From Tritrichomonas musculus (taxonomy: Eukaryota; Parabasalia; Tritrichomonadida; Tritrichomonadidae): a stretch of 64,000 nucleotides of DNA. Position 1 is the first letter of the stretch. Each line of letters opens with the position of its first letter. Where the stretch lies: assembly GCA_039105265.1 (NCBI GenBank), contig JAPFFF010000014.1, positions 2,294,001 to 2,358,000 of the forward strand. Direction: 5' to 3'. The position numbers and the translations under genes are program-made. Shown here piece after piece: positions 1-10,607 of this stretch. Under the pieces are notes generated by a model. It saw nothing but the letters and a program-made list of their open reading frames with translations. It did not search any database and had not been told where the DNA came from.

Positions 1-1
1 T

Positions 2-3000
2 AATTTAAAAATGCAACTTGAAATTTCAGACAAAATCACAATTATTTTTGAATTGATGATTGTTCTCAAATATCTTCATGATAAAGAATTCATTTTTAGA
101 GATCTCAAGCCAAACAACATAATGATTGACATAAATAAAACAATGGTTTTGATTGATTTCGATCGAATGATTCGTGATTCGAAGAATCCAAATTTTACAG
201 CTGATTTTCAAACGGTTTTCATGGCACCAGAAGTTTATTCAGGCGATTCCTCATACAAAAGTGACATTTATTCACTCGGCATGATTATGTATTACATAAT
301 GTCAGGAAAGATGCCGAATAATAATCAAGAATTGGAGATTGATGATCTGCCTGAAAAATTTTTTCAAATTCAAAAAATGATTAATAATTGCACATTGAAT
401 GATGTAGATAAAAGGCCGTCAATCGATCAACTAATTCTTGAGTATTATGCATATTATAATTCTGAAATTCAAATTGAGCATTTTTTACAATCTAATGAAA
501 AATCTTTTTGTGTCACTTGTTATGATTATCCGATTGTTTCAATTGAAAATACATCAAATGACGAATCAATTGAACTTCTTCTTAGTGCTGTTTATTATGA
601 ACATTTATATGCAAATCAAGAAATTGAATATCCTGTTCATCGTGATTTTATTTTTGCAAGTAAAAATAATAAATATGCTCTATTTAATTTAGGTGTTTAT
701 TATTTTCAAGGGAAATCAGTTCCATTTGATGTTAACAAGGCCATTCATTATTATATTCAATCAGCGAATCAAAATTATTCAAAAGCAAATTTAGCTCTAG
801 CTAATGTTTATTATGAAAGCGAATATGTTCTTCGTGATATTGACAAGTCTATTTATTATTACCAACTAGCTTCAGAACAAGGCGAAGAAAATGCTGATTT
901 TAATCTTGCTGCGATCTATTATGAAGGGAAAGTTGTTCGTAAAGATTTAGATAAAGCTGTTTATTATTTTTCTAGAGCTGCAGATAAAGGAGATAAAGAT
1001 GCTTTATATATTCTTGGAGAAATCTTCTCAGATTGTGATTACAAAGATTTTAATATTCAGAAAGCAATTCATTATTATATACTTTCTGCTGAAGAAGGTC
1101 ATGATGGGGCTTATTTCAAAATTGGCAATATTTATTGTAATGGCAAATATATAAAACATGACATTCAAAAAGCAATTCATTTTTATGAATTGGCATCATC
1201 ATTTAATGATTCTAGAGCGAATTACAAATTGGCAACAATTTATTATGATGGTTATTATATTGAACAAGATATAAATAAAGCGATGCATTATTTCTCTCTT
1301 GCAGCAGAAGGAAATGATATTAAAGCACAAAATGAACTTGGTTTAATTTATTATCAAGGAAAATTTGTTCCACAAAATATAAACAAAGCAATCTATTACT
1401 TCACTTTAGCTTCTAATAATAATTATTCAAGAGCACAATATAATCTTGGTGTTTTATATTCTGATGGTGAATATGTCCAAATTGATATTAATAAAGCAAT
1501 TCATTATTATGAGCTTGCAGCAAAACAAAATTTTCCGAAAGCATATTTAAACATTGGATTCATTTACATCAAAGGACAGTATATTGAAAGAAATGTTAAT
1601 AAAGCGATTCATTATTTTTCACTTGCTTCTGATCAAGATGATGCTGATGCACAATATAATCTTGGATTAATTTATTGTTCAGGTCGATATATTCAAATTG
1701 ATATTCAGAAAGGAATTCATTATCTTTTGCTTGCCTCAAATAAGAATCATTTATTATCTCAATGCTTTTTAGGAGATTTATATTTGTCTGGTAAAAAAAT
1801 ATCATTTGATATTAATAAAGCTATTTATTATTTCTCTCTTGCTGCATCTCAGGATGATCCTTATGCTCAATTAAAACTTGGGAAAATATATTCTGAAGGA
1901 AAATACATTGAAAGAGATATGAACAAAGCAATTCATTATTTTACTGAATCAGCAAATCAAAATGATATTGAAGCACAATTAATTTTAGGGAAAATTTATC
2001 TTAATGGTGAATTGGTCCTTCGTGATATTAATAAATCAATAAATTATTTGACACTTGCTGCCGAACAAAACCAAGAAGAAGCTCAACGCATTTTAGGTTT
2101 AATATATTTTGATAAAAAGTTTACTGCTATTGATGTTGATAAATCAATTTATTATTTATCACTATCAGCAAATCAAAACAATAAAGAATCCCAATGCGTA
2201 CTTGGCTTTATTTATTATAGTAATGAATTTATTGAAAGTAATATTGAAAAAGCTATTTATTATTTTTCTCTTTCTGCAAATCAAAATTACTCGATTTCTC
2301 AATATTATCTTGGGAAAATATTTTTTGAAGGTGAAGGAATTCCTAAAGACATTGATAAAGCAATTCATTATCTTCAACTATCTGCAGATCAAGACAATCC
2401 AAATGCTGAATTCAAGCTAGGGGAGATTTATTATGAAGGTAAATATGTTAGCCGTGATGTTAATAAAGCAATTAATTTAATAAAAAGAGCAGCAGATATA
2501 AATAATTATTCAATTGCACAATGTGAACTTGGTAAAATTTATTATGAAGGTCTTTATATTGCACGTGACATAAACAAAGCAATGTATTATTATCATCTTT
2601 CATCTGAACAAAATTATTCTATTGCACAATATCATCTTGGCTTGATTTATTACGAAGGGAAATATATTTCAAGAGATATTGATAAAGCAATCTATTATTT
2701 TCAACTTGCTTCAGATGATAATTTAACAAGTGCACAATACAATCTAGGTAAAATTTATATGGATGGCGAATATGTATCACGTAATATAGATAAAGCTATT
2801 TATTACTTCACTCTTGCATCAAATCATAATAGTTATGTATCACAACATGCTTTAGGCTTAATTTACTTTGAAGGGAAATATGTTAAGTACAACATTAGTA
2901 AAGCTATTGACTATTTTTCAAAGGCTGCCAAATTCTATAAAAATGCACAATTTATGCTCGGAATTATTTATTTATTAGGAGCGGATGTTGAAAAGGATAT

Positions 3001-3724
3001 AAAGAAAGGTATTTATTACTTAAGTCAATCAGCAAACAATGGATTTCAAGAAGCACAATTTATTATGGCTTATTTTTATCAAGAAGGAAAATTAGTTCAA
3101 AAAGATATTAAAAAAGCTATTAAATTATATAAAGAAGTATCATCATTTAATAATCAATTTGCAAAGAATAATCTTGGAGTTATTTATAAGAGTGTATTTG
3201 AAGATGATGTGAAACAAAATGTTGGTTTGTCAATTGAATATTTCAAAGAAGCAATCTGTCAAAAAAATGACAATTTGGCAAAATTTAATTTATCAATTGT
3301 TTATTTGTATGATGAGCCATTTAAGAATAGTATTGATGAATCAATTAATTTGTTGATTGATTTAATTGATACTGAAATCAAATCATCTAAAATTTTATTG
3401 TGCTTGGCTTTAATTAAAAAGTTTGGATTTCAAATTAATTCAGATGATATCAAACAAGAACTTTTGAAATACAAAAATGATCCAAATTACATGATAATTG
3501 AAATTTCCAAGATGATCGTAGATATGGAATTGAACAATCCAATTAATTATGATCAGAAATCTGATTATTATAAAAATCATTTTTTATTGTATGATTATAA
3601 AAAAATGATTGTTTCTCTACAAGATTTGATGAAGACAAAATTATTTACTGATACAACAGATAATCAAAAAATTAATGAGATTAATAGTTTATTTTATGAA
3701 GGCCTTGGAATTGATTTAAATTAA
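2..3724 (+). CDS. TKL-like protein kinase with about 25 Sel1 repeats (5' end outside window)
   Basis: The frame is open to the left window edge, so the kinase N-lobe is missing and the ATG at 11 is internal. The remaining kinase part has a catalytic loop FRDLKPNN (about residue 29, HRD changed to FRD), DFD in place of DFG, and FMAPE (about 70), so the catalytic and metal-binding aspartates are kept but the DFG glycine is not. From about residue 217 to 1110 there are 24-25 tandem Sel1-like repeats of about 36 residues (pattern LGxIYYxGKYVxxDIxKAIxYFxLAAxQ), which form an alpha-helical solenoid in known families and usually act as scaffolds. The protein ends with NSLFYEGLG, a motif also found near the end of the kinase-Sel1 protein at 49639. 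A signalling kinase with a large interaction platform is the likely role; substrate unknown. Activity is uncertain because the N-lobe is not visible. Confidence 0.88.
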   Translation, partial: NLKMQLEISDKITIIFELMIVLKYLHDKEFIFRDLKPNNIMIDINKTMVLIDFDRMIRDSKNPNFTADFQTVFMAPEVYSGDSSYKSDIYSLGMIMYYIMSGKMPNNNQELEIDDLPEKFFQIQKMINNCTLNDVDKRPSIDQLILEYYAYYNSEIQIEHFLQSNEKSFCVTCYDYPIVSIENTSNDESIELLLSAVYYEHLYANQEIEYPVHRDFIFASKNNKYALFNLGVYYFQGKSVPFDVNKAIHYYIQSANQNYSKANLALANVYYESEYVLRDIDKSIYYYQLASEQGEENADFNLAAIYYEGKVVRKDLDKAVYYFSRAADKGDKDALYILGEIFSDCDYKDFNIQKAIHYYILSAEEGHDGAYFKIGNIYCNGKYIKHDIQKAIHFYELASSFNDSRANYKLATIYYDGYYIEQDINKAMHYFSLAAEGNDIKAQNELGLIYYQGKFVPQNINKAIYYFTLASNNNYSRAQYNLGVLYSDGEYVQIDINKAIHYYELAAKQNFPKAYLNIGFIYIKGQYIERNVNKAIHYFSLASDQDDADAQYNLGLIYCSGRYIQIDIQKGIHYLLLASNKNHLLSQCFLGDLYLSGKKISFDINKAIYYFSLAASQDDPYAQLKLGKIYSEGKYIERDMNKAIHYFTESANQNDIEAQLILGKIYLNGELVLRDINKSINYLTLAAEQNQEEAQRILGLIYFDKKFTAIDVDKSIYYLSLSANQNNKESQCVLGFIYYSNEFIESNIEKAIYYFSLSANQNYSISQYYLGKIFFEGEGIPKDIDKAIHYLQLSADQDNPNAEFKLGEIYYEGKYVSRDVNKAINLIKRAADINNYSIAQCELGKIYYEGLYIARDINKAMYYYHLSSEQNYSIAQYHLGLIYYEGKYISRDIDKAIYYFQLASDDNLTSAQYNLGKIYMDGEYVSRNIDKAIYYFTLASNHNSYVSQHALGLIYFEGKYVKYNISKAIDYFSKAAKFYKNAQFMLGIIYLLGADVEKDIKKGIYYLSQSANNGFQEAQFIMAYFYQEGKLVQKDIKKAIKLYKEVSSFNNQFAKNNLGVIYKSVFEDDVKQNVGLSIEYFKEAICQKNDNLAKFNLSIVYLYDEPFKNSIDESINLLIDLIDTEIKSSKILLCLALIKKFGFQINSDDIKQELLKYKNDPNYMIIEISKMIVDMELNNPINYDQKSDYYKNHFLLYDYKKMIVSLQDLMKTKLFTDTTDNQKINEINSLFYEGLGIDLN

Positions 3725-4311
3725 TAGTTTAACATTTTTTGAGCATATTTGGTTTTATTAAGAAGTGTGGTAACAGAATAACGAATTTTTTGGTTTTTAA
3801 AAATTTGATGATAATTATTTGAATAATGCTTTTTAATTTACTTTTTGTCAATATTTTAAATACAATTAAAAAGAGAAATCAATACTGTCAGTATGAATCT
3901 GATTTATCTTTAGATACTTCAAATTAACAATATTATTAAAATGAAATATTTGGAAAAAACCTAAGACAATAAAAATTTTTCTAAACAAGCAAATAAATAA
4001 TTTTAAAATAATATTTGAAAGATATAAATGTAATTATTTCATAATAAATTCAAATATATTTCATTATATTTTTATTTTACAAAAATATATTTTTGAGAAA
4101 GCTCATAGAATATATTATTATAATTTGAATATAAAATAATAAAATAGTGTTATTTACTTAAACTTTCTTCTTTGAAATATTTATATATATATATATATAT
4201 ATATATAGGAAAAGCTTTCTCAAAAGTCTTTTTATGAAAAATTGAATTATGTTTCTTGCGCAAGTTTCTATAGGGGAACAAAAAATGACCTAACAATAAA
4301 TTTTTTTAAAA
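3725..4311. other. AT-rich intergenic spacer with a (TA)n microsatellite
   Basis: No gene is supported here. A run of alternating T and A lies at about 4180-4207. The last 100 bases before the ATG at 4312 should hold the promoter of the BspA-like gene, but I see no clear TCA-type initiator there. Confidence 0.6.
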
Positions 4312-5559
4312 ATGATTTGCTTGTTTTTTGCTTCAGCATTCTCGACTTCAACATGCTCTGGAAAGACTTATACTATAATAGATACCTTTGTTACAGTTCA
4401 TTCTAACTTTGAAAATGAATGCCCAGGGGCAGAAACACTTATAATAAAGGATGCAATGAGTATTACATTTCAAAGTGGTGATGCTTTCCGAAATTCAAAA
4501 TTAAAAGTAATAAAAATGACATCCGATATGTCAATTACTCTTCAATCAGATATTTTTTCAAATCTTGCCTCTCTCCAGACTGTCACTTTGGCATCTGGTG
4601 GTGTTACCATTCAAAGTGAAGTTTTCAAAGGATCTGGTGTTCAAACAGTCACTTTAAAAGGAGATACATCAGTAACAATTCAAGAATCAGCTTTTGCTAA
4701 CTGCAAATCTCTTGAAACAGTTGAAATGTCTGCCAATTCGGTATCAATTCAAGGCGATTCTTTCAAAGGATCTAGTGTTCAATCAGTCACTTTAACAGGA
4801 GATACATCAGCAACAATTCAAGGAGCATCTTTTGCTAACTGCAAATCTCTTGAAACAGTTGAAATGTCTGCCAGATCAGTAACAATTCAAGGAACCTCAT
4901 TTCATTACTGCTCGAGTTTAAACAGTGTAAAACTTACAGGCAGCACTTCTGTAACTATCCAAAACAATCCATTTTGCGGATGCACCAATCTTAAAGGAAA
5001 TATTGAGGCTATTACTGACAAATTCACTTTCCAAGAAAGTTCAGCTTTTCAATGCGATGGCAGTAGTGGTGATGAAGACGATACATCAGTACCATCAGTA
5101 CCATCGCCAACACCAGCACCAATAAAATATACAATATCGGCAACAGTAAATGGCGAATTTAGACCGTTGGAGATATCTATTGTAAATAAAGATGGATATG
5201 GCACAGGATGCACGTCTGCTCAACTTCTTGAAAAATATGATATCACAATCACGAGCGATATTCCTGATGAAGATATTCCTGAAGGCTACAAAATCGCTTT
5301 AAATTATGATAAGACAAAGTATGAGGTCGATAAAACTAAATTACCACAAAAAATGTCAGATGCAATTGAAGAAAAGCAAATTTCAGGTTCAGGAGATGGT
5401 GGCAAAAAAGGTGGTGGTATAAGCATGACGATAATTATTGGAATTGTAGTGGCAGTCGTTGTTGTAGTCGTAATCATTATTGTTGTAGTGGTTGTTGTGA
5501 AAAAGAAGAATAAAAAGCAAACATCTGATGCAGAAGCCAATGAAGAGCAGTTACCATAA
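4312..5559 (+). CDS. BspA-like leucine-rich repeat surface protein, single-pass membrane anchored
   Basis: A 415-residue protein. A short hydrophobic N-terminus (MICLFFASAFS) looks like a signal peptide. Residues about 40-245 are BspA/TpLRR-type repeats with recurring units such as NCKSLETVEMSA and SVTIQGxSF. A proline/serine linker follows (about 262-274), then a second ectodomain segment, a glycine-rich stretch, one strongly hydrophobic helix of Ile and Val (about 363-389) and a short basic tail KKKNKK. This is the typical plan of trichomonad BspA surface proteins, which in the family are linked to binding host cells or bacteria. The gene is visibly GC-richer than its surroundings. The signal peptide is short, so the start could be incomplete, but stops precede it in frame. 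Confidence 0.85.
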   Translation: MICLFFASAFSTSTCSGKTYTIIDTFVTVHSNFENECPGAETLIIKDAMSITFQSGDAFRNSKLKVIKMTSDMSITLQSDIFSNLASLQTVTLASGGVTIQSEVFKGSGVQTVTLKGDTSVTIQESAFANCKSLETVEMSANSVSIQGDSFKGSSVQSVTLTGDTSATIQGASFANCKSLETVEMSARSVTIQGTSFHYCSSLNSVKLTGSTSVTIQNNPFCGCTNLKGNIEAITDKFTFQESSAFQCDGSSGDEDDTSVPSVPSPTPAPIKYTISATVNGEFRPLEISIVNKDGYGTGCTSAQLLEKYDITITSDIPDEDIPEGYKIALNYDKTKYEVDKTKLPQKMSDAIEEKQISGSGDGGKKGGGISMTIIIGIVVAVVVVVVIIIVVVVVVKKKNKKQTSDAEANEEQLP

Positions 5560-6071
5560 TAAACATAATATAATAATCATACTTTTTGATCTTTTTAATT
5601 ATTTATATTAACCTAATATTTTGAATTATTTGATTTTTATGTTTATCTGAAATAATTAAACTGTAAGAAGTTAATGATTAATATGGCGAAGCTAGACTTG
5701 CTATTATTATGTATTTTTGGCACCAAATAAGCATAAGATATTTTGTTTTAATAGGAATCATTCTTTTCTTTTGAAAAATAATTATAAATCATGAAATAAT
5801 AGACCGAAAAGGGAGTATGGCATCAAAAGATTGAAACAAGTCAAAGAACTATTAAAGTTATATAAAGATTTGTAAATAAAAAAAATTCTATTAAAATATA
5901 ATTGACAGAAAAAAAATTGAAAGAAAATATAGTTTTCTCTAATACCAAATAAAAGGTCTAATCATAATGTTTCAGAAAATATAATTGATGTGATAAATAG
6001 TAAAGAAAAGTTAAAACTTGACATATTTATTAGTACAGCTGAAATAGATAATTATTTAGCACTTAAAGATA
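5560..6071. other. AT-rich spacer, nothing recognised
   Basis: No open frame, repeat or RNA gene that I can support; strongly A- and T-biased. Confidence 0.5.
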
Positions 6072-6319
6072 TTAAGGTACAAATCCAGTACGTTATTTTT
6101 TGAATAGGAGAACGTTTATTATTTGAATAGTTGCATGTCTCTGAAAAAGTTTAAATTGACTAGGTTTGTTTTTGACACTTATTTTACAATTTAAATAAAC
6201 ATTATGACATGTTATATGAAATGGATGAAAATAATCGTTTTTTATTTAACATGTCATCTTATTCTTTGAGAATGTCAAAAAAAATTGCGGTTACTAAACG
6301 TACTGGATTTGTACCTTAA
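6072..6319. mobile_element. MITE-like element with 22-bp perfect terminal inverted repeats
   Basis: The ends read TTAAGGTACAAATCCAGTAC and its exact inverse, extending over 22 bp at 6072-6093 and 6298-6319. The 248-bp element holds no gene. Inside is a second inverted pair around TGACATGTTA / TAACATGTCA. The outermost four bases, TTAA, are palindromic and would fit a TTAA target duplication as made by piggyBac-type elements, but they could equally belong to the repeat. Confidence 0.75.
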
Positions 6320-6488
6320 AAGCAAAAGCATTAAAAGTTATACAACGTTTATTATAGGGGGTCAACCGTAAAATTTTTGTCAAAATTTTAAAGCAAACTT
6401 AAAATCTGAGAATTTTTGTATAATAATTATAGAACTATATAGTTCATTGAATATACTATTTATTAAAAAATATTTTTTCCTAATTTTA

Positions 6489-7031
6489 TCTATAGGGCCA
6501 AAAAAGGTAAAGCATTAAAGTTGTAATGACTTGTGATTTGAAAATTGAGTTATTTCTTAAAAATTTTCAGTAAAATCATTAAGATAATTAATAAAAGACT
6601 TTGTTCTGCCATTGAAATGATTATAAAACAGGTTTAAATGTGATAATTTTATAATTCTGCTCTTTAATTACATAAAATGTTATATGATAGTTATATTCTA
6701 AATGATTATATGAAATTGATGCAAATGTAATAAAAATATTAAAAAATAAGAGAGAAAATCTATTAAAAATCAATTTTATGATAGATTGAAATATATATCA
6801 TTGATTATATTATTATGATATTTAAATAATTTAAATTGTGATTCAAAAATTAATTTTAAATTGATAACCTAAGCAAATAAATATTTTCATAATAACCTTC
6901 TTGAATAAAACTTAAAATATTAATCAATTTGATTCAAATAATCATAAAAGCCACTTTTTTATAAAATGGTGAATTATGGTTAATTTTTTTTTTAATTTTC
7001 GAAAAGTTGTTGCCTTTTGTGGACCTATAGA
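6489..7031. mobile_element. Nested inverted-repeat element (TCTATAGG ends)
   Basis: 6489-6510 (TCTATAGGGCCAAAAAAGGT...) pairs with 7010-7031 (...CCTTTTGTGGACCTATAGA) with about four mismatches in 22. The interior of about 540 bp is AT-rich and has no gene. Confidence 0.4.
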
Positions 7032-7151
7032 TGAAATTTAATAATAAATATTTTAAAATAAACTATATAAAGTAAGGAATATATTTCCATCATTTATTTA
7101 TCATTATCTTTAAAAAATATATTTTTTGACACATTTTCGAGGTTGACAGAT

Positions 7152-7784
7152 GTGGGGGAGCCAAAAATAACGTATTTTTTATTTAAAAAAATACCAATTT
7201 TAACAGTATAAAAAAAGATTTATTTCTTGTTATTGGAAGAATAAGTATGAAAACTTATTTTATTTTATTTAATCCGTATATCTTATGCCTAACTTGATTA
7301 AATATGAAGTTTTTATTTATCATTAAAATATATTTATCTCGATATAAAAATAAGTTATAATAAAAATTATAATATATTTATTATATAAAAACAATTTTAA
7401 AAAATATTATTTCTTCAAATACTATTATTAATAATTTTTAAATGAAAAAAATTATAGATAAATATTGCATGTGTAATGATTTACGAAATTCTTCTCAAAG
7501 ATAAAAGAAAATCTAGTTTTGACGAATCAAATAAAAATAGTAATATTTAAATAAAATAATATTAAAATATAACAAATAAAACGCTGGCCAATTCCAAACT
7601 GAGAACAAATTAACTATAATAATTGTTTTTCTGACCATATAGCACCAGAATTTTTTTTATTTTTTGATTTTGGAATGCGCCAGTCCAATCATCTTGAAAC
7701 TTTGTGATTTAATTTACCATATATATATATAAGAATTTATATTATAATTTTAAACTGATTTAAAAAAAAATTTTGCTCCCCCAC
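7152..7784. repeat. Inverted pair GTGGGGGAGCCAAAA / TTTTGCTCCCCCAC
   Basis: A 14-15-bp GC-rich inverted pair (one indel) in otherwise AT-rich DNA, 630 bp apart. Next to each arm is a GGTTGAC motif, so it may be an inner part of the TAGGGGGTCAACCG element family. Confidence 0.35.
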
Positions 7785-7837
7785 CTCTCGGTTGACCCCC
7801 CTATCGTTTATTATTTTTTTCCAGAATTTTAATTTTA

Positions 7838-8064
7838 TTCCAGGATAACCGTTTTTTTATAATAAAATTTCAATAAGCTCATATAAAAAGTTCTTGTTTT
7901 GGTTTATCATTTATGTTTTTTTCTTTACCTTTTTTATTCAAATTTTTCCTTCTAAATTATAATCACAGTATGATTGATCGTTTTTAATTCAATTTTTGAA
8001 TAATATTTTAATGGATAATCGGCATGGTTAAATATTAAACCATCTTAAACGGTTATCCTGGAAA
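7838..8064. mobile_element. MITE-like element with 17-bp perfect inverted ends
   Basis: TTCCAGGATAACCGTTT at 7838-7854 is repeated as its exact inverse at 8048-8064. Further CCAG/CTGG motifs flank both ends (about 7820 and 8076). The 227-bp unit holds no gene. Confidence 0.7.
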
Positions 8065-9634
8065 AAAATAAACATCCTGGAATTAAATATCTAACGTTAT
8101 ATATGTTCATCAAGCTTTTTGTATTACAAATGATGATAGTTGTGTTCTAAAAATGAGATGGGATTAAAATATTTTCATGGTACTAATAGTATTTGGTAAT
8201 AATAAAAAGAGGCTGTTACACATCAAGTGAAAGAAAAGGGGCAGTTTAAAATATTGTTTTAATGATGGCTAATTATTATAAAATACTAGAATTAAATCAA
8301 CATTTCATGCGAACATTTTATTCTGGTGAATATTAATCAAAAGAACTTGTTTACAAATGCATATTTTTCTGTTTAATAAGTGTTGATATCATTCATTATG
8401 TATAATTTATGATATCAAAAGAATACTCTTCCTTTTTCAGGTTTTTTATATTTTTATCATTAAATAATAGTTAAGAAGTATTCATGAAGTATAATAGCTT
8501 ACTCAATAGAAATATTTGTTTATCAAATATCAAAAATTTTAAAAATACATTCTTGGTATGTTAATATTCATTAATTAGATTTTATTTCTATTTCTACAGC
8601 GAAGAATTCAAATTTAATTAAATAAAAATTGAATTTTCTAATTTGAATCAATAAGATTAACATTTTTTCATTACTGATTGTCCAGAAAAAAGTTACCCAA
8701 TAATTTTTGAATAGAAGATGGGAATCGAACCTGTGACCCCAAAAAAACATAGTCCAAGAACAAAAATAGTTTACCCAAACGCTCAAAAAAAATTCAAAAA
8801 GTTATAGCATATTATCAAAAAGTTTAACTTTTATTCACTTTTGAATGGTCCAAAAAAACATTACCCATTTTTGGACTTGGCTATTCTAACTGTCATATGA
8901 TGCCAGGAATTGTGTAATAATCTCCTTTATGCGGCCATTTTTTTGTTTATGACTTGAATTAATAATCTAGTAGAAGGAGTCGTGAAATGTATGAAAATGA
9001 TATGTATGTATTGATAGAGGGCAATAGAAAAATGGATGACTGAGATAAAACTACTAAGATTTGCACCAAAAAATATGGTACAGTGGAATAATCTGAGAGA
9101 TAATCTAATTCAATGAAAATTACAAAATGGTAGTGGAAATTATTGTCGAGCTGGCAAATATCGAATTTGTACATATCGTTAAAAAATGCAATGGTCGTAT
9201 TGCTCCTAAAAAAGTCTTTTGTCTAAATCATCAAATGGATGTTTATAAATTTTATTTTGAAAACATAATCTCTTAAAAAGTTGTTTTTTATATATTTGTG
9301 AAGAAAATTTAAAATAATAAAAAACAAATGTCTGTAATTGAAACAAAATATATGCGTACTATATAATAGAATGATAAAAAAAATTCGAATGTAAAATTAT
9401 ACTATCAAAAAGTTGACAAATTTCCGATACATGGATTCAAAATTAGATTTAATTTGAAATAGAATTGAAATAATTGTATAAAAATATTTTATAAAATATC
9501 TAAATTTATCTCCATTTAAATAGAATAAAATCAAATCATATATTTAGCCAAAAAATAAAAATAAACAATATTATATATGTGATAAATTTGGAAAGTGAAA
9601 AAATATTTCTGTTTTTATTTTTTATTGTCCATTT
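8065..9634. other. Gene-free AT-rich region with three GTCC...TTACCCA motifs
   Basis: No supported gene. Three loosely related direct copies of GTCC-(A-rich)-TTACCCA lie at about 8679-8699, 8751-8777 and 8847-8867. Between the first two, at 8721-8731, is GGAATCGAACC, the inverse of a tRNA B-box-like sequence, but no tRNA fold can be drawn around it. Confidence 0.4.
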
Positions 9635-9711
9635 TTAAGGGCATAGTTGGTTTTTCTAATTTTTGAATAGTTTATTCATTGAAAAAGTTCAAGAACCAAC
9701 TTTACCCTTAA
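9635..9711. repeat. Short foldback element
   Basis: TTAAGGGCATAGTTGGTT (9635-9652) pairs with AACCAACTTTACCCTTAA (9694-9711), 16 of 18 bases, around a 41-base loop. Confidence 0.55.
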
Positions 9712-10599
9712 TAGGCCTTATTTTTTTTACATCACAAATACTATAAACGTTGGTTCTTGATATATCAACATTTTAAAATTATTTTTTTTTTTCTATAACT
9801 TTTAATAGCTTTACATGGTCTAAAGGAGACCGTTTGATTGGTCTAAATCTTTTCCAACTAAAAGCATTATAAGCATACAAATTTTTGAATATCAATCCAA
9901 AATTGAAATAAAAAAATAAGTACAGCAAGTTTTACTTTAGTTTTTTAAAAAATATTATATCTGCATTGTATATTTCATAAAAAAACATATTTATTAAAAA
10001 AGTTTATAAACTTTCAAAATTTTTAAAATTTTTTTTTTAAAATTTTGATCTATTTTCTCTCAAAAAAAAAGACCATGTTTTTTATTCTTTGGTCTAAAAA
10101 TGAAGCCCTACTAATTTTATATATATGTGTTTATTTAATCTATCATTTTCCTCATTGTTTATATGGGAAATTTTTTTGATTATTTCAAACATGTGGTAGA
10201 ATTAATTAGGTCTGAGCTTTTTGAGAGGGGAACTTTTTGAATGTATATATGGACAAAGAAACAAACCATTTTTTTATTAAAAATTAACAATAAAAATTGA
10301 TTCAAAACCTAATAAAACATATTTATAAATTTATTGAAATTGCTAAATATTTTGATAAAAAATTTATTTTTTTTTTTTTCTGAAGACTCAGAAATATCAT
10401 CAACATAATTCAAAATTAAAAATTGAATTATCTCATTATATATTTAGTAATATTTTTTCATATCTAAATTATTTGTTTGTATGTAAATTGTACAATTGTA
10501 AAATTGATTATCTATTTTGATATTTTTTATTATTTTTTTATTTTCTATATATTTCAATGAACATTGAAATATATTGTATTAAAATTTTTTTATTCTCAC
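9712..10599. other. AT-rich gap with a 42-bp copy of transposon TIR sequence
   Basis: No gene. At 9759-9801 a segment beginning GATATATCAACATTTTAAAA matches 11417-11458 inside the left terminal repeat of the neighbouring MULE almost exactly, although it lies outside that element. Confidence 0.55.
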
Positions 10600-10607
10600 A
10601 ATTATAA
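10600..10607. repeat. Left target-site duplication AATTATAA
   Basis: The eight bases directly before the left terminal repeat are the same as the eight bases directly after the right terminal repeat (24740-24747). Eight to eleven bp is the normal range for Mutator-like elements. Confidence 0.8.

Larger units (their letters stand above)
6355..7803. mobile_element. Inverted-repeat element with TAGGGGGTCAACCG ends, containing nested elements
   Basis: TAGGGGGTCAACCG at 6355-6368 is matched in inverse orientation by CGGTTGACCCCCCTA at 7789-7803 (one extra C). A TA at each edge fits a mariner-type target site. No intact transposase is seen in the 1.45 kb. Two further inverted pairs lie inside (6489-7031 and 7152-7784), so this is a nest of non-autonomous elements or one element broken up by later insertions. 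Confidence 0.55.

Noticed and set aside
8716-8790. tRNA gene on the minus strand suggested by GGTTCGATTCC
   Set aside because: Only the B-box-like word is present; the T-stem does not pair and no D-arm, anticodon arm or acceptor stem can be drawn.
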